DNA from: JBBQLG01 sp964251665 | Lineage (GTDB): Bacteria; Bacteroidota; Bacteroidia; Cytophagales; Spirosomataceae | Length of the DNA stretch: 64,000 nucleotides | Assembly (NCBI GenBank): GCA_964251665.1 | Contig: CAXUKO010000005.1 | Coordinates: forward strand, 1 to 64,000 | Reading direction: 5' to 3' | Shown here: one piece after another, positions 16,906-25,829 of the stretch | How positions within the stretch are numbered: the stretch's first letter is position 1 | Layout of the letters: the number at the start of each line of letters is the position of its first letter | Made by a program: the position numbers and the translations under genes | The notes under the pieces: generated by a model | The model's database searches: none | What the model saw: the letters and a program-made list of their open reading frames with translations, nothing else | Told to the model about the DNA's origin: nothing

Positions 16906-17045
16906 AAACGAGAACAGTTAAAAAAGAGTCGAGGTGGTCATATCAGCCGATCAGACAGTTGACCTTCTCTGGAACAGCCTTAGCCTTATCCGTCTATCAG
17001 CAGCGCGTCGTGTTTACGACTGTGTATGTGCGACATAGCCTTAGT

Positions 17046-17070
17046 TGTGGATGACAACCAATCATCCACA
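17046..17070 (-). terminator. Small inverted repeat after the 66-codon ORF
   Basis: TGTGGATGA (17046-17054) and TCATCCACA (17062-17070) form a 9-bp perfect stem with a 7-nt loop. It lies 11 bp beyond the stop of the minus-strand ORF ending at 17082. It lacks a clear T-run, so its role as a terminator is weakly supported. Confidence 0.3.
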
Positions 17071-17081
17071 GTAATACCGCA

Positions 17082-17282
17082 TCAAAAAGTGTGCAGATAA
17101 CTGCCTGTCCGCTCCAGGTAAGCCCTATTCAGGCAGCGTGAAGGGGCCGAATACCAGTTTTCTTCGGGTTCATCGCCCCACCAACTACGTAGCTGACTGG
17201 TAGTGGCTGCGCTCCTTAAAGATATAATACGGTCGTTGATAAGCAACTTAGTTTTACCTATCCGGTCAATAAATTCACGCAT
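17082..17282 (-). CDS. Possible small protein, unknown
   Basis: This 66-codon frame has an ATG start and a protein-like composition (REFIDRIGKTKLLINDR at the start, then WWGDEPEENW). A hairpin follows its stop, and no other gene overlaps it. No family is recognised and no promoter is clear. It could be a real orphan gene, a remnant, or chance. Confidence 0.3.
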   Translation of the reverse strand: MREFIDRIGKTKLLINDRIISLRSAATTSQLRSWWGDEPEENWYSAPSRCLNRAYLERTGSYLHTF

Positions 17283-17448
17283 TATTGATTGATTGGTCGA
17301 TTACTGTCTTTCTATCGCTCAACAGTTACTGAAACGACTATTATATAATGAACAAACTTACATTTTTATTAATATCTATTTAATCGAAAGACATTAATCT
17401 TTCCTCGGGCCAATGCATCCAACCCGTGTACATTTTAACGACAGAACG

Positions 17449-17622
17449 ATGAAAACGACACTGATAATGCTCATAGCAGTAGCCACGATGGCGGTAAGCT
17501 GCACCTCCCGTACGTATGTCAACCGGGCACAACCCCGGCGATATGCTACGTATGGCCATCATAATGACCACAACCGGTACGAACGCGACCGGTATGATCA
17601 TCGCTACGACCGGGGCTGGTAA
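17449..17622 (+). CDS. Small His/Arg/Tyr-rich lipoprotein
   Basis: The 57-residue product has a lipoprotein signal ending in AVSC, so Cys18 would be lipidated and the mature part is only about 40 residues. That part is very rich in Arg, Tyr, His and Asp (YGHHNDHNRYERDRYD). Similar tiny charged lipoproteins occur in Bacteroidota but have no known function; the His/Asp clusters could bind metal (inference). The ATG at 17449 places the signal peptide correctly; an upstream ATG at 17413 would spoil it. A strong terminator follows. Confidence 0.7.
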   Translation: MKTTLIMLIAVATMAVSCTSRTYVNRAQPRRYATYGHHNDHNRYERDRYDHRYDRGW

Positions 17623-17630
17623 TATCCCCA

Positions 17631-17669
17631 CCCACAAAAAGACCCCTTCAGCAGGGGTCTTTTTGTGGG
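17631..17669. terminator. Bidirectional terminator
   Basis: A perfect 17-bp stem (17631-17647 with 17653-17669), CCCACAAAAAGACCCCT with its complement, surrounds a 5-nt loop. A/T tracts within both arms provide a U-run in either direction, serving the small lipoprotein gene and the convergent DUF6582 gene. Confidence 0.85.
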
Positions 17670-17695
17670 TACTCAATCCAGTCTGTTTGCCGTGA

Positions 17696-17953
17696 TTACT
17701 CTTCATGAATAGCAACGCCGTGCTGTTCGGCGGCTTTCCGAATCCGGTCTTTGATGAGTTTTACCTCATCAGCGTCGTATTTGGCCGCATTGTCTTTATG
17801 GTGTATGTAATTCCAGGCGGCCCGGATATGCTCCGGCGTATCGATTGGGTACTTTTTATTGGTTGGATCAGCGAAGGAAACATCGCCGTATTTATAGGCG
17901 CCCCCGGTCGGCGAAACATCGTCGCGTTTATCAATTTTTGCGTTCGTTGCCAT
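17696..17953 (-). CDS. DUF6582-type small protein
   Basis: The 85-residue soluble protein includes GGAYKYGDVSFADP, YPIDTPEHIRAAWNYIHHKDNAAKY and LIKDRIRKAAEQHGV. This matches the family of small proteins labelled DUF6582, also seen in phage and plasmid proteins where a similar domain is attached to larger proteins. The His/Lys-rich helix HIRAAWNYIHH suggests a nucleic-acid or metal-binding role, but none is demonstrated. It is monocistronic, between a bidirectional terminator and a divergent SDR gene. Confidence 0.7.
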   Translation of the reverse strand: MATNAKIDKRDDVSPTGGAYKYGDVSFADPTNKKYPIDTPEHIRAAWNYIHHKDNAAKYDADEVKLIKDRIRKAAEQHGVAIHEE

Positions 17954-18120
17954 GGTCTTTATGGGTTGATTTCCCTCAAAAACGGCCCTCAGTCCCCTAT
18001 TGTTTACTGGTTATAGATACTATGCTGTCCGGTAGCTTGATAATCTGAGCCGGGCCAAACCGAAACACACTTTCAGGGTTAAGGATGGATTACTCAACTT
18101 TCTAAATATCTATAGAACTA

Positions 18121-18984
18121 ATGGGAAACAGATTGGAAGGCAAGGTTGCCATCGTAACCGGGGGCGGAGCAGGCACCGGCGAAGCCATCAGCAAGAAATT
18201 CGCCCGCGAAGGCGCAAAAGTAATCGTAGCGGGTTTCGCCGAAGACCCTGTCGAAGCTGTAGTCAGTGAAATTGTACAAAGTGGCGGAACAGCCATTGCC
18301 TATACCGGCGACCTCTCCGTTGATGCAAACGCCAGGGCCTGTGTCCAGTTGGCCGTCAGCACGTACGGTAAACTCGATATTCTGATCAACAACGCCGGGG
18401 TATTTCCGGAAACGAATTACCTCCAGGATTTCTCCGAAGAGTCGTTTGATTACCTGATCAAAAACAACATCAAAACGACGTTTATGATGTCGAAGGCGGC
18501 ACTGCCTGAGCTGCAAAAGACCGGAGGAAACATTGTGACGGCCGGTTCGGAAGCGGGCCACATGGGCGAGCCACAAGCCGCTCCGTACGGGGGCACGAAA
18601 GGCTTCAACCACGCTTTCGCGAAAGGGTTGGCCATTGAACAGGCGCATTTTGGGGTGCGTTCCAACGTAGTTGCGCCCGGCCCCATTGATACCGCCTGGA
18701 CGCATCCCAACACGGGCCCGATGGATGAGGAGATGGAAAAATCAACGACGGCGGGAACGCTGATGGGCCGACGGGGCACGCCGGAAGAGATCGCGAATGT
18801 GTACCTGTTCGTTGCCTCGGATGAGGCTTCCTACGTGACGGGAGCCATTTATTACGTCGACGGCGGTACCACCATTGCCAAAGGGCCAACGGGCGAAAAA
18901 GCCGCTCCCAGCCTATCCAAAGAACCGCAGGGTGAACTGGATCTACAGCACTCGCTGGAGGGGCATACGGCCATTCGGAGTTAA
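18121..18984 (+). CDS. Short-chain dehydrogenase/reductase (SDR)
   Basis: This is a classical NAD(P)-dependent oxidoreductase of 287 residues. The cofactor motif is TGGGAGTG, with NNAG stabilising the central strand. The catalytic residues are the Ser in VTAGSEAG and the Tyr and Lys in YGGTK. APGPIDTAW follows the nicotinamide site. The C-terminal VTGAIYYVDGGTT is typical of 3-oxoacyl-ACP-reductase-like SDRs, and an unusual ~35-residue polar tail follows. The substrate cannot be assigned. A perfect inverted repeat follows the stop. Confidence 0.85.
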   Translation: MGNRLEGKVAIVTGGGAGTGEAISKKFAREGAKVIVAGFAEDPVEAVVSEIVQSGGTAIAYTGDLSVDANARACVQLAVSTYGKLDILINNAGVFPETNYLQDFSEESFDYLIKNNIKTTFMMSKAALPELQKTGGNIVTAGSEAGHMGEPQAAPYGGTKGFNHAFAKGLAIEQAHFGVRSNVVAPGPIDTAWTHPNTGPMDEEMEKSTTAGTLMGRRGTPEEIANVYLFVASDEASYVTGAIYYVDGGTTIAKGPTGEKAAPSLSKEPQGELDLQHSLEGHTAIRS

Positions 18985-19003
18985 CCCTATTAATTTAGCT
19001 GTG

Positions 19004-19055
19004 GTCCTCCCGGCAGCATTCGTTACGGCATACTAACAAATGCTGCCGGGAGGAC
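19004..19055. terminator. Perfect 17-bp inverted repeat after the SDR gene
   Basis: GTCCTCCCGGCAGCATT (19004-19020) and its exact complement (19039-19055) flank an 18-nt loop. The loop is long and no T-run follows, so it is more like the intergenic hairpins of this genome than a classical terminator. It ends 20 bp before the permease start. Confidence 0.55.
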
Positions 19056-19075
19056 TGCCTATTCATGTTCGGCCT

Positions 19076-20080
19076 ATGTTCACCACGCAGGACCCAACGG
19101 CAGCGATCTGCCTTTGTTTAGTCACCATGCTTTTCTGGGGTTCCTGGGCGAATGCACAAAAATTCGTCACGAAGTCGGCCCCTCTTTATGTTTTCTACCG
19201 GGACTATATATACGGCATCCTGCTGGCGGTCCTGATCCTGGCCTTTACCCTGGGTAGTTTCGGTGAACAGGGGCGCTCTGTCCGGGCCGACCTGCAACAG
19301 GCGGAGGTGAAGGCGATACTCATCGCCCTGGCGGGTGGCATGGTGTTCAACATCGGCAATATGTTGCTGACCGTTGGCATCAGCATAGCGGGCATTTCCA
19401 TTGCCATGCCCGTTGGTACAGGCTTGTCGCTGGCCATCGGCCTGGTGGTTAATTACCTGGCCGAACCCAAAGGCAGTGTGGCCCTGCTCGCGGTGGGTGG
19501 CGTAACTATTCTGGCGGCTATGGTTTTCAGTGCGCTGGCGTACCGGACCAAACAGGAACAGTCGGATGAGGACTCTTCGGGCAACAACCGGGGCATCTGG
19601 ATCGCGCTGGCTGGCGGCTTAGTAGCAGGCTTTTTCTTTCGCATTATCTCCGAGTCGCTGGTGACCGATCTGGCCAAACCCGAAGCCGGTCTACTGACAC
19701 CGTACACCGGTGCCGTGCTCTTTGCGCTGGGGGCAAACCTCAGCAACCCGGTTGTTGAGCGGCTGGTCCGTCGGTTCGCTCTGCCCGACACCGACGGGCA
19801 ACTGACCTACGCAAACACCCCGCGTCGTGAGCATCTGGCCGGTTTAGCCGGTGGCCTGATTTGGGGCATCGGCTTGATAACGCTCCTGCTCGGAGCCAAA
19901 CAGGCGGGCGACGCGGTATCGTATGGCCTCAGTCAGGGCGCTACCATTGTCTCGGTGTTATGGGGCTTGTTCGCGTGGCATGAATTTAAAGAAGCACCCG
20001 CTAAAGCGACGCGCTACCTCTGGCTGATGGGCATTGCCTACGCGGTGGGTCTCGTCCTGATCGTGCTGGCCAGGGCGTAA
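19076..20080 (+). CDS. Sugar/ureide-type permease of the drug/metabolite superfamily
   Basis: The 334-residue protein has about ten hydrophobic helices. The first helix contains FWGSWAN and the fourth contains GGMVFNIGNMLL followed by GISIAGISIAMPVGTGLSL, a pattern seen in the GRP/ureide-permease branch of the DMT superfamily (glucose/ribose porter, RhaT-like). Transport of a sugar or related small solute across the inner membrane is inferred; the substrate is unknown. The ATG at 19076 is used because the earlier in-frame ATG at 19040 lies in the inverted repeat. Confidence 0.72.
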   Translation: MFTTQDPTAAICLCLVTMLFWGSWANAQKFVTKSAPLYVFYRDYIYGILLAVLILAFTLGSFGEQGRSVRADLQQAEVKAILIALAGGMVFNIGNMLLTVGISIAGISIAMPVGTGLSLAIGLVVNYLAEPKGSVALLAVGGVTILAAMVFSALAYRTKQEQSDEDSSGNNRGIWIALAGGLVAGFFFRIISESLVTDLAKPEAGLLTPYTGAVLFALGANLSNPVVERLVRRFALPDTDGQLTYANTPRREHLAGLAGGLIWGIGLITLLLGAKQAGDAVSYGLSQGATIVSVLWGLFAWHEFKEAPAKATRYLWLMGIAYAVGLVLIVLARA

Positions 20081-20360
20081 CGTTTAGCGGGTTTATGGAA
20101 CGAAGAACCGGCTGTATACCCCAGCCCCCGTGTATGTAGCACGCTTAGCAGTGATGCTGCGTTAAAACCTACACAGTGACTTACTAAACAACTGTGCATC
20201 AGGCGTATTTTGTAGCCCACAAACGTTAACAGTCAGCAACCAACAAAGCACTGTATAGATTTATTTCCTTTTTTTATGGCAAATTTCGTAGATTCGACAC
20301 CCGGAGCATGGGCTTGTACCGAGCCGCTGCTGACAGGGTTGATGACGCTGCATTTGTCGT

Positions 20361-23114
20361 ATGAAACCGAACTATCTGGCATTGGGAGGACTGCTACTCG
20401 TAGTAGCATCATCATCGTTTTCGCTGCTGGGCGTTTTCGGGCGGACAGTTGACTTCAATACCGAAGTCAAGCCGATTCTGAACAAAAACTGCATTACCTG
20501 CCACGGGGGTGTCAAAAAAGCATCTGATTTCTCGGTACTCTTCAAACATGAAGCCCTGGCTCCCGCTAAGTCAGGTAAACCCGCCATCATCCCCGGCGAC
20601 GCTGAACACAGTGAGATGATTCGCCGGTTGACCCTCACCGACCCCGACGAGCGGATGCCCCTTGACCACCCGCCCCTTGCAGAAAAAGATATTGAAACCC
20701 TGCGAAAATGGATCGATCAGGGCGCGGAATGGGGTGATCACTGGGCCTATCAGACGCCCGTAAAGCCGGATGTACCCGCCATTGGCTCGATCTGGAGCCG
20801 ACTGGGCCTGACCAGCAACGACGAAACGAACTGGGCCAAAAATGAGATCGATCAGTTTATTCTGCAAAAACTAAACGGACAGCACCTCAAACCCTCGCCC
20901 GAAGCCGATAAAGCCACCCTGCTCCGGCGCGTCAGTCTGGACCTAACCGGCCTGCCACCCACGGAGCAGGAAGCCGCTGCTTTCCTGGCCGACCATTCCC
21001 CCAATGCCTACGAGAAAGTCGTGAACCGACTGCTGAAGTCCCCCGCGTATGGCGAGAAATGGACCGGTATGTGGCTCGATCTGGCCCGTTACGCCGATAC
21101 CAAGGGGTACGAGCGCGACCCCGGCCGCTCGATCTGGCGCTACCGCGACTGGGTCATTAACGCCTTTAATCAGGACAAGCCTTACGACCAGTTTCTGACC
21201 GAACAACTGGCGGGTGACCTGCTGCCGCAAGCTACCACCGATCAACTCATTGCGACTGGTTTTCACCGCAACACCATGACCAACGATGAGGGCGGCACCG
21301 TCGATGAGGAGTTTCGCACGGCGGCTGTGATGGACCGCGTCAGCACCACCTGGGACGTGTTTCAGGGCACCACCTTTGCCTGTGTGCAGTGCCACAGCCA
21401 TCCTTACGACCCCTTCGTACACGAGGATTATTACAAATACCTGGCATTTTTCAACAACACCCGCGACGAGGATGTAACAAGCGAAACGCCAACCCTGCGC
21501 TTTTATAAATCCGCCGATTCGCTGCGGATACTGACCGTACAAAACTGGATTACGCACCATACACCCGGCCAACAGCGGTCGCGACGAGTAGCGGAGTTCC
21601 AGCGGTTTGTGCGTGTACAGGAGCCAAAAATCAACTCGCACGATTTCGACCAGCCTGTTAATGCGTCATTGCTGGATGCCAAGTATTTCGGGATGCAGGA
21701 CAAGGGTTCAGGGCGTATCAGAAACATTAATCTGACGGGCAGAAATCGACTGTTGATCGCGATGGGGACGAAAGAAACCGGAGCCGTCGTGCAACTGCGC
21801 CAAGATAGCCCGACCGGCCGCGTTTTACAAACCATCCCGGTGCCCAAACGTGGCAGCGAATGGAACGATACTGTGCTGGTGAGCCCGTTACCGACCGTAC
21901 AGGGACGGCATCATCTGTACTTGACGGTGAGCAACCCGGTGCACCCAAAAAACTGGGTCATGGTGAAATGGGCAGCATTTCAGGAAGCCCTGCCCGACGA
22001 GACACCCGAGTTGAGCGCTCAGTACACCCGGATTCTGAACGCTTCTGTCGATAAAACGCCCGTTCTGTGGGAAGGTACCGGCGATCTGACCCGCCCGACG
22101 CACGTATTTGTGCGGGGCAACATGGCCGTAAAAGGCAAACGGGTTTTGCCTGATGTACCAAAGTCGTTACCCCCTATGGCCAGTGATTTACCCCGCAACC
22201 GGCTGGGTCTGGCCAAATGGATGACCAGCCCCGAGCATCCATTAACGGCCCGCGTGGCGGTCAACCGCTTCTGGGAGCAGCTGTTCGGTACGGGCATTGT
22301 CGAAACCGTAGAAGACATGGGTACCCAGGGCATTCAGCCTACTCACCGCGAACTGCTGGACTGGCTGGCGGTGGATTTTCAGCAGACGCACCACTGGAGT
22401 ATGAAGAGCCTGCTGAAAACAATGGTTATGTCGGCCACCTACCGACAAAAATCCGACGTAAACCGGGAAATAGTACAAAAAGATCCGTTTAACAAATGGT
22501 TAGCCCGTGGTCCGCGTATTCGGCTGTCGGCTGAGCAGGTTCGCGACCAAGCGCTGGCCGTGAGCGGATTATTGAGCACAAAACGATATGGCCCGAGCGT
22601 GATGCCCACGCAGCCCGACGGCATCTGGCAGTCGCCGTACAATGGCGAAGCCTGGGTGCCGAGTCAGGGCGAAGATCGGTACCGGCGGGCTTTGTACACC
22701 TACTGGAAACGCACGTCACCGTATCCATCGATGGTTACGTTTGACAGCCCGAGCCGCGAGTTTTGCCAGATTCGGCGCATTCGTACCAATACGCCATTGC
22801 AGGCGCTGGTGACACTTAACGACCCGGTGTATGTGGAAGCAGCCAGTCAGCTGGCCTGTTACATGACTGCGCATGGACAAACGCCCGGGCAGCAGATTCA
22901 GGCAGGTTTTCGGCGCGTGATGCTCCGCAACCTCAGCCCGAAAAAGCTTGATGTTCTAACCCGGCTCTACCGGCAAACTGAAACGCATTACCAGCAGCAC
23001 CCCGACCAGGCCCGGCAGTTACTAACCCTGCGCGACGGAACGCCCCAACAGGCCGCCCTGACCGTCACTGCCAACGCACTGCTGAATCTGGACGAAGTGA
23101 TTACGAAGGAATAA
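20361..23114 (+). CDS. Planctomycete-type cytochrome protein with DUF1549 and DUF1553 (copy A)
   Basis: The 917-residue exported protein has four parts. Residues 1-27 are a signal peptide or anchor. A planctomycete-type cytochrome c domain follows, with haem motif CITCH (Cys44, Cys47, His48) and downstream RMPLDHPPL providing the likely Met ligand. Next is DUF1549 (about residues 155-370), with LLRRVSLDLTGLPPT, WLDLARYADT and a second CxxCH in CVQCHSHPYDP. Last is DUF1553 (about 610-885), with NRLGLAKWM, VNRFWEQLFG and NTPLQALVTLNDP. It opens a six-gene block and is paired with the DUF1501 gene 72 bp downstream. Redox function in the periplasm is inferred; no substrate is known. Confidence 0.88.
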   Translation: MKPNYLALGGLLLVVASSSFSLLGVFGRTVDFNTEVKPILNKNCITCHGGVKKASDFSVLFKHEALAPAKSGKPAIIPGDAEHSEMIRRLTLTDPDERMPLDHPPLAEKDIETLRKWIDQGAEWGDHWAYQTPVKPDVPAIGSIWSRLGLTSNDETNWAKNEIDQFILQKLNGQHLKPSPEADKATLLRRVSLDLTGLPPTEQEAAAFLADHSPNAYEKVVNRLLKSPAYGEKWTGMWLDLARYADTKGYERDPGRSIWRYRDWVINAFNQDKPYDQFLTEQLAGDLLPQATTDQLIATGFHRNTMTNDEGGTVDEEFRTAAVMDRVSTTWDVFQGTTFACVQCHSHPYDPFVHEDYYKYLAFFNNTRDEDVTSETPTLRFYKSADSLRILTVQNWITHHTPGQQRSRRVAEFQRFVRVQEPKINSHDFDQPVNASLLDAKYFGMQDKGSGRIRNINLTGRNRLLIAMGTKETGAVVQLRQDSPTGRVLQTIPVPKRGSEWNDTVLVSPLPTVQGRHHLYLTVSNPVHPKNWVMVKWAAFQEALPDETPELSAQYTRILNASVDKTPVLWEGTGDLTRPTHVFVRGNMAVKGKRVLPDVPKSLPPMASDLPRNRLGLAKWMTSPEHPLTARVAVNRFWEQLFGTGIVETVEDMGTQGIQPTHRELLDWLAVDFQQTHHWSMKSLLKTMVMSATYRQKSDVNREIVQKDPFNKWLARGPRIRLSAEQVRDQALAVSGLLSTKRYGPSVMPTQPDGIWQSPYNGEAWVPSQGEDRYRRALYTYWKRTSPYPSMVTFDSPSREFCQIRRIRTNTPLQALVTLNDPVYVEAASQLACYMTAHGQTPGQQIQAGFRRVMLRNLSPKKLDVLTRLYRQTETHYQQHPDQARQLLTLRDGTPQQAALTVTANALLNLDEVITKE

Positions 23115-23119
23115 AATTG

Positions 23120-23179
23120 AACCGCAGAGGCTACAAATCAACTCCGCGACCTTTGCGAAGCCTTTGCTACGCTGCGGTT
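23120..23179. repeat. Short inverted repeat ahead of the DUF1501 gene
   Basis: AACCGCAG (23120-23127) and CTGCGGTT (23172-23179) frame a 44-bp interior with weaker internal pairing. The element begins just after the upstream stop codon and ends 7 bp before the next start codon, so it lies inside the presumed operon. Confidence 0.45.
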
Positions 23180-23186
23180 AAACGCT

Positions 23187-24683
23187 ATGGACAAGCTCAT
23201 AAACGAACTTCAGCAGGCCGCGTTGCAGCGCGAAACCCGGCGGCACTTTCTGCATACCTGCACGACGGGGCTGGGCGCGATGGCGTTTGGCTCCCTGCTC
23301 GGCGGCTGTGATTTTTCGGGAAAGAAAGAGCCGGTAACGGTCGGGAGTTCGGGAGTTGGCAACCAGCCGATGATGGCGCGTCCGGCACAGTTTGCGCCTA
23401 AGGCCAAACGGGTCATTTACATCCATACGGCTGGCTCACCCTCGCAGTTGGAAACCTTCGATTACAAGCCCGAACTGGTAAAGTATAACGGTAAAGACTG
23501 TCCGCAGGCGTTGCTGGAAGGCAAAAAATTCGCCTTCATTCGGGGAACGCCCAAAATGCTGGGGCCGCAGGGCGTTTTCAAACAACACGGGCAATCGGGT
23601 GCCTGGATTTCGGATTACTTTGAACACCTGCCCGACGTGGCCGACGACATTACGTTTCTGAAAGCCATGCACACCGATCAGTTCAACCACGCCCCGGCGC
23701 AGTTGCTGATGCATACCGGCAGTGCCCGACTGGGTCGGCCCAGTATGGGATCGTGGGTGACATATGGGTTGGGTTCCGAAAATGACAATCTGCCAGGGTT
23801 TATTGTGCTGGCTTCGGGCGGCAAGCAACCCGACGCGGGCAAATCCGTTTGGGGGAGCGGCTTTCTACCGTCCGTATATCAGGGCGTTCAGTGCCGGACA
23901 GATGGCGACCCGGTTTTGTACGTTTCGGACCCGAAAGGTATGAACCGCGACATCCGTAAGCAGACCATCGAGGCCATTAACCAGATCAATCAGCAGCAGT
24001 ACGACGAGGTAAACGACCCCGAAATCCTGACCCGCATGGCTCAATATGAGCTGGCGTTTCGGATGCAGCTATCCGTACCTGATGCGATGGATATTAAGCA
24101 TGAACCGCAGGCGATACTCGATATGTACGGCGTTGACGCGAACAAAGGCTCGCTGGCGCGAAACTGCCTGCTGGCCCGGCGTTTAGTGGAGCGTGGCGTT
24201 CGGTTTGTGCAACTGTTCGACTGGGGCTGGGACACGCACGGCACCGGCGAAGGCGACTCCATCAACATTGGCCTGCGCCGGAAATGCAAGCAGGTCGATC
24301 AGGCGGTTACGGCTCTGCTGAAAGACCTCAAACAGCGCGGTCTGCTGGAGGAAACGCTGGTTGTTTTCGGCGGAGAGTTTGGCCGGACACCCATGCAGGA
24401 AAACCGCGACAACCAGAAGCTGCCGTACATGGGCCGCGACCATCACCTCGACGCGTTTACGGTCTGGATGGCTGGTGGCGGGGTAAAACCGGGCCTGAGT
24501 TTCGGCGAAACAGACGACATCGGGTATTACGGCGTCAAAGATAAAGTGCATATTCACGACCTTCAGGCCACTATTCTGCACCTGATGGGCTTCGATCATA
24601 CCAAACTGACGTACGCATTTCAGGGCCGCCCCTTCCGGCTGACCGACGTAGCGGGCAAAGTCGTGACACCGATTTTAGCGTAG
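23187..24683 (+). CDS. DUF1501 family protein, Tat-exported (copy A)
   Basis: The 498-residue protein belongs to DUF1501, a branch of the alkaline phosphatase/sulfatase superfamily. Its N-terminus carries a twin-arginine signal (TRRHFLHTC) and then a hydrophobic stretch ending GGC, so it may be both Tat-exported and lipidated. Conserved blocks are YIHTAGSPSQLETFD (metal-site region), WDTHG, VVFGGEFGRTP and MGRDHHLDAFTVW, the last two holding Asp/His residues where superfamily members bind metal. It always accompanies DUF1549/DUF1553 proteins in Planctomycetes, as it does here. Hydrolytic activity is inferred. Confidence 0.87.
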   Translation: MDKLINELQQAALQRETRRHFLHTCTTGLGAMAFGSLLGGCDFSGKKEPVTVGSSGVGNQPMMARPAQFAPKAKRVIYIHTAGSPSQLETFDYKPELVKYNGKDCPQALLEGKKFAFIRGTPKMLGPQGVFKQHGQSGAWISDYFEHLPDVADDITFLKAMHTDQFNHAPAQLLMHTGSARLGRPSMGSWVTYGLGSENDNLPGFIVLASGGKQPDAGKSVWGSGFLPSVYQGVQCRTDGDPVLYVSDPKGMNRDIRKQTIEAINQINQQQYDEVNDPEILTRMAQYELAFRMQLSVPDAMDIKHEPQAILDMYGVDANKGSLARNCLLARRLVERGVRFVQLFDWGWDTHGTGEGDSINIGLRRKCKQVDQAVTALLKDLKQRGLLEETLVVFGGEFGRTPMQENRDNQKLPYMGRDHHLDAFTVWMAGGGVKPGLSFGETDDIGYYGVKDKVHIHDLQATILHLMGFDHTKLTYAFQGRPFRLTDVAGKVVTPILA

Positions 24684-24731
24684 CATATCATGTAAAAACA
24701 GACCTTACTCCTAAATCTTATTTGCCTCCCT

Positions 24732-25781
24732 ATGACTCTCACCCGCCGAGCCTTCGCCAAAACGGCCGCCTTAACCACGGCTGCTCTTGCTGTACCCATG
24801 ATCAACTTCGGGAAAAGCCAGCCGGAATCCATAGTGGGCCATAACGGATTTACGTACCGGATTGTGCCGAACTGGGGCATTCTCGATGCCGGTAAAAATC
24901 CCGTCAATGACTGCCACGAGATGGTGCAGGATGCGAAAAGCCGTATCTTCCTGCTTACGAACGAGACTAAAAATAATGTCCTGATTTACGATAAATCGGG
25001 AAAACTGCTCGATAGCTGGGGTCATAGTTATCCCGGTGCGCACGGCCTGACGCTGGCTAATGAGGGTGGCGAACAGGTTTTGTTTATCTGCGATACAGAC
25101 CGGCATCAGGTCATTAAAACCGACCTTACCGGCAAAGAACTTCTGAAGATTGATTACCCCCGCGAAACCGGCGTGTACGACCATCCGGTTCAGTTCAAAC
25201 CCACCGAAACGGCCATCAACCCGGCCAACGGCGATATTTACGTGGCCGATGGCTACGGAGCCAACTACATTACACAGTATGACCGTAGCGGCAAACTGAT
25301 TCGGTTTTTCGGGGGAGCAGGTACAGACAATGACCATTTTGATTGCTGCCACGGCATTGTGGTCGACACGCGCGTCAAGACTAACCCAACGCTGCTCATC
25401 ACCGATCGGCGGCATAACTGCCTGAAACGCTTTACACTCGACGGTAAATACCTGTCGACTATTGCCCTGCCGGGTTCGTACATCTGCCGACCGGTCATTC
25501 ACGGCGATCACCTCTACGGAGCCGTTTTCCGCAGCACGTCGGATTCGTACCCGGATTCGGGCTATGTACAGATTCTGGATAAGAACGACCGGGTGGTTTC
25601 CACACCGGGTGGTTCCGAGCCCGTATATCAGAACGGGAAATTGCAGGAACAGCGCAAGGATCGTGATTTTATGACGTTTCTGCATCCCCACGACGTGCTG
25701 GTCGATGCTGATGAGAGCTTGTACGTGGCACAGTGGAGTTCAAAAAAAACGTACCCGGTTAAGCTGGAACGCGTGAGCTAA
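24732..25781 (+). CDS. Tat-exported six-bladed beta-propeller (NHL-like) protein
   Basis: The 349-residue product has a Tat signal (LTRRAFAKTAALTTAALAVP). Repeated propeller blades follow, such as NVLIYDKSGKLLDSWG, HQVIKTDLTGKELLKIDYP, DIYVADGYGANYITQYDRSGKLIRFFGG and HNCLKRFTLDGKYLSTI. Such periplasmic propellers serve as binding scaffolds or lactonase-like enzymes. Cys and His residues are present (NDCHEM, FDCCHGIV), possibly metal ligands. It sits between the two cytochrome/DUF1501 pairs, 48 bp after DUF1501-A and 48 bp before the membrane cytochrome, which supports a shared function. Confidence 0.8.
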   Translation: MTLTRRAFAKTAALTTAALAVPMINFGKSQPESIVGHNGFTYRIVPNWGILDAGKNPVNDCHEMVQDAKSRIFLLTNETKNNVLIYDKSGKLLDSWGHSYPGAHGLTLANEGGEQVLFICDTDRHQVIKTDLTGKELLKIDYPRETGVYDHPVQFKPTETAINPANGDIYVADGYGANYITQYDRSGKLIRFFGGAGTDNDHFDCCHGIVVDTRVKTNPTLLITDRRHNCLKRFTLDGKYLSTIALPGSYICRPVIHGDHLYGAVFRSTSDSYPDSGYVQILDKNDRVVSTPGGSEPVYQNGKLQEQRKDRDFMTFLHPHDVLVDADESLYVAQWSSKKTYPVKLERVS

Positions 25782-25829
25782 CCGTCGTGATGCAGTGTAT
25801 CAACTGTCCAATAAATCAGGAATCTGTAC

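Larger units (their letters stand above)
16906..17448. other. Mostly non-coding stretch with one doubtful small ORF
   Basis: About 540 bp separate the GT-C-like gene from the small lipoprotein gene. It contains the doubtful 66-codon ORF at 17082-17282 (minus), a small hairpin at 17046-17070, and an AT-rich leader at 17340-17400 that probably holds the promoter of the small lipoprotein. Nothing else is recognisable. Confidence 0.4.
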
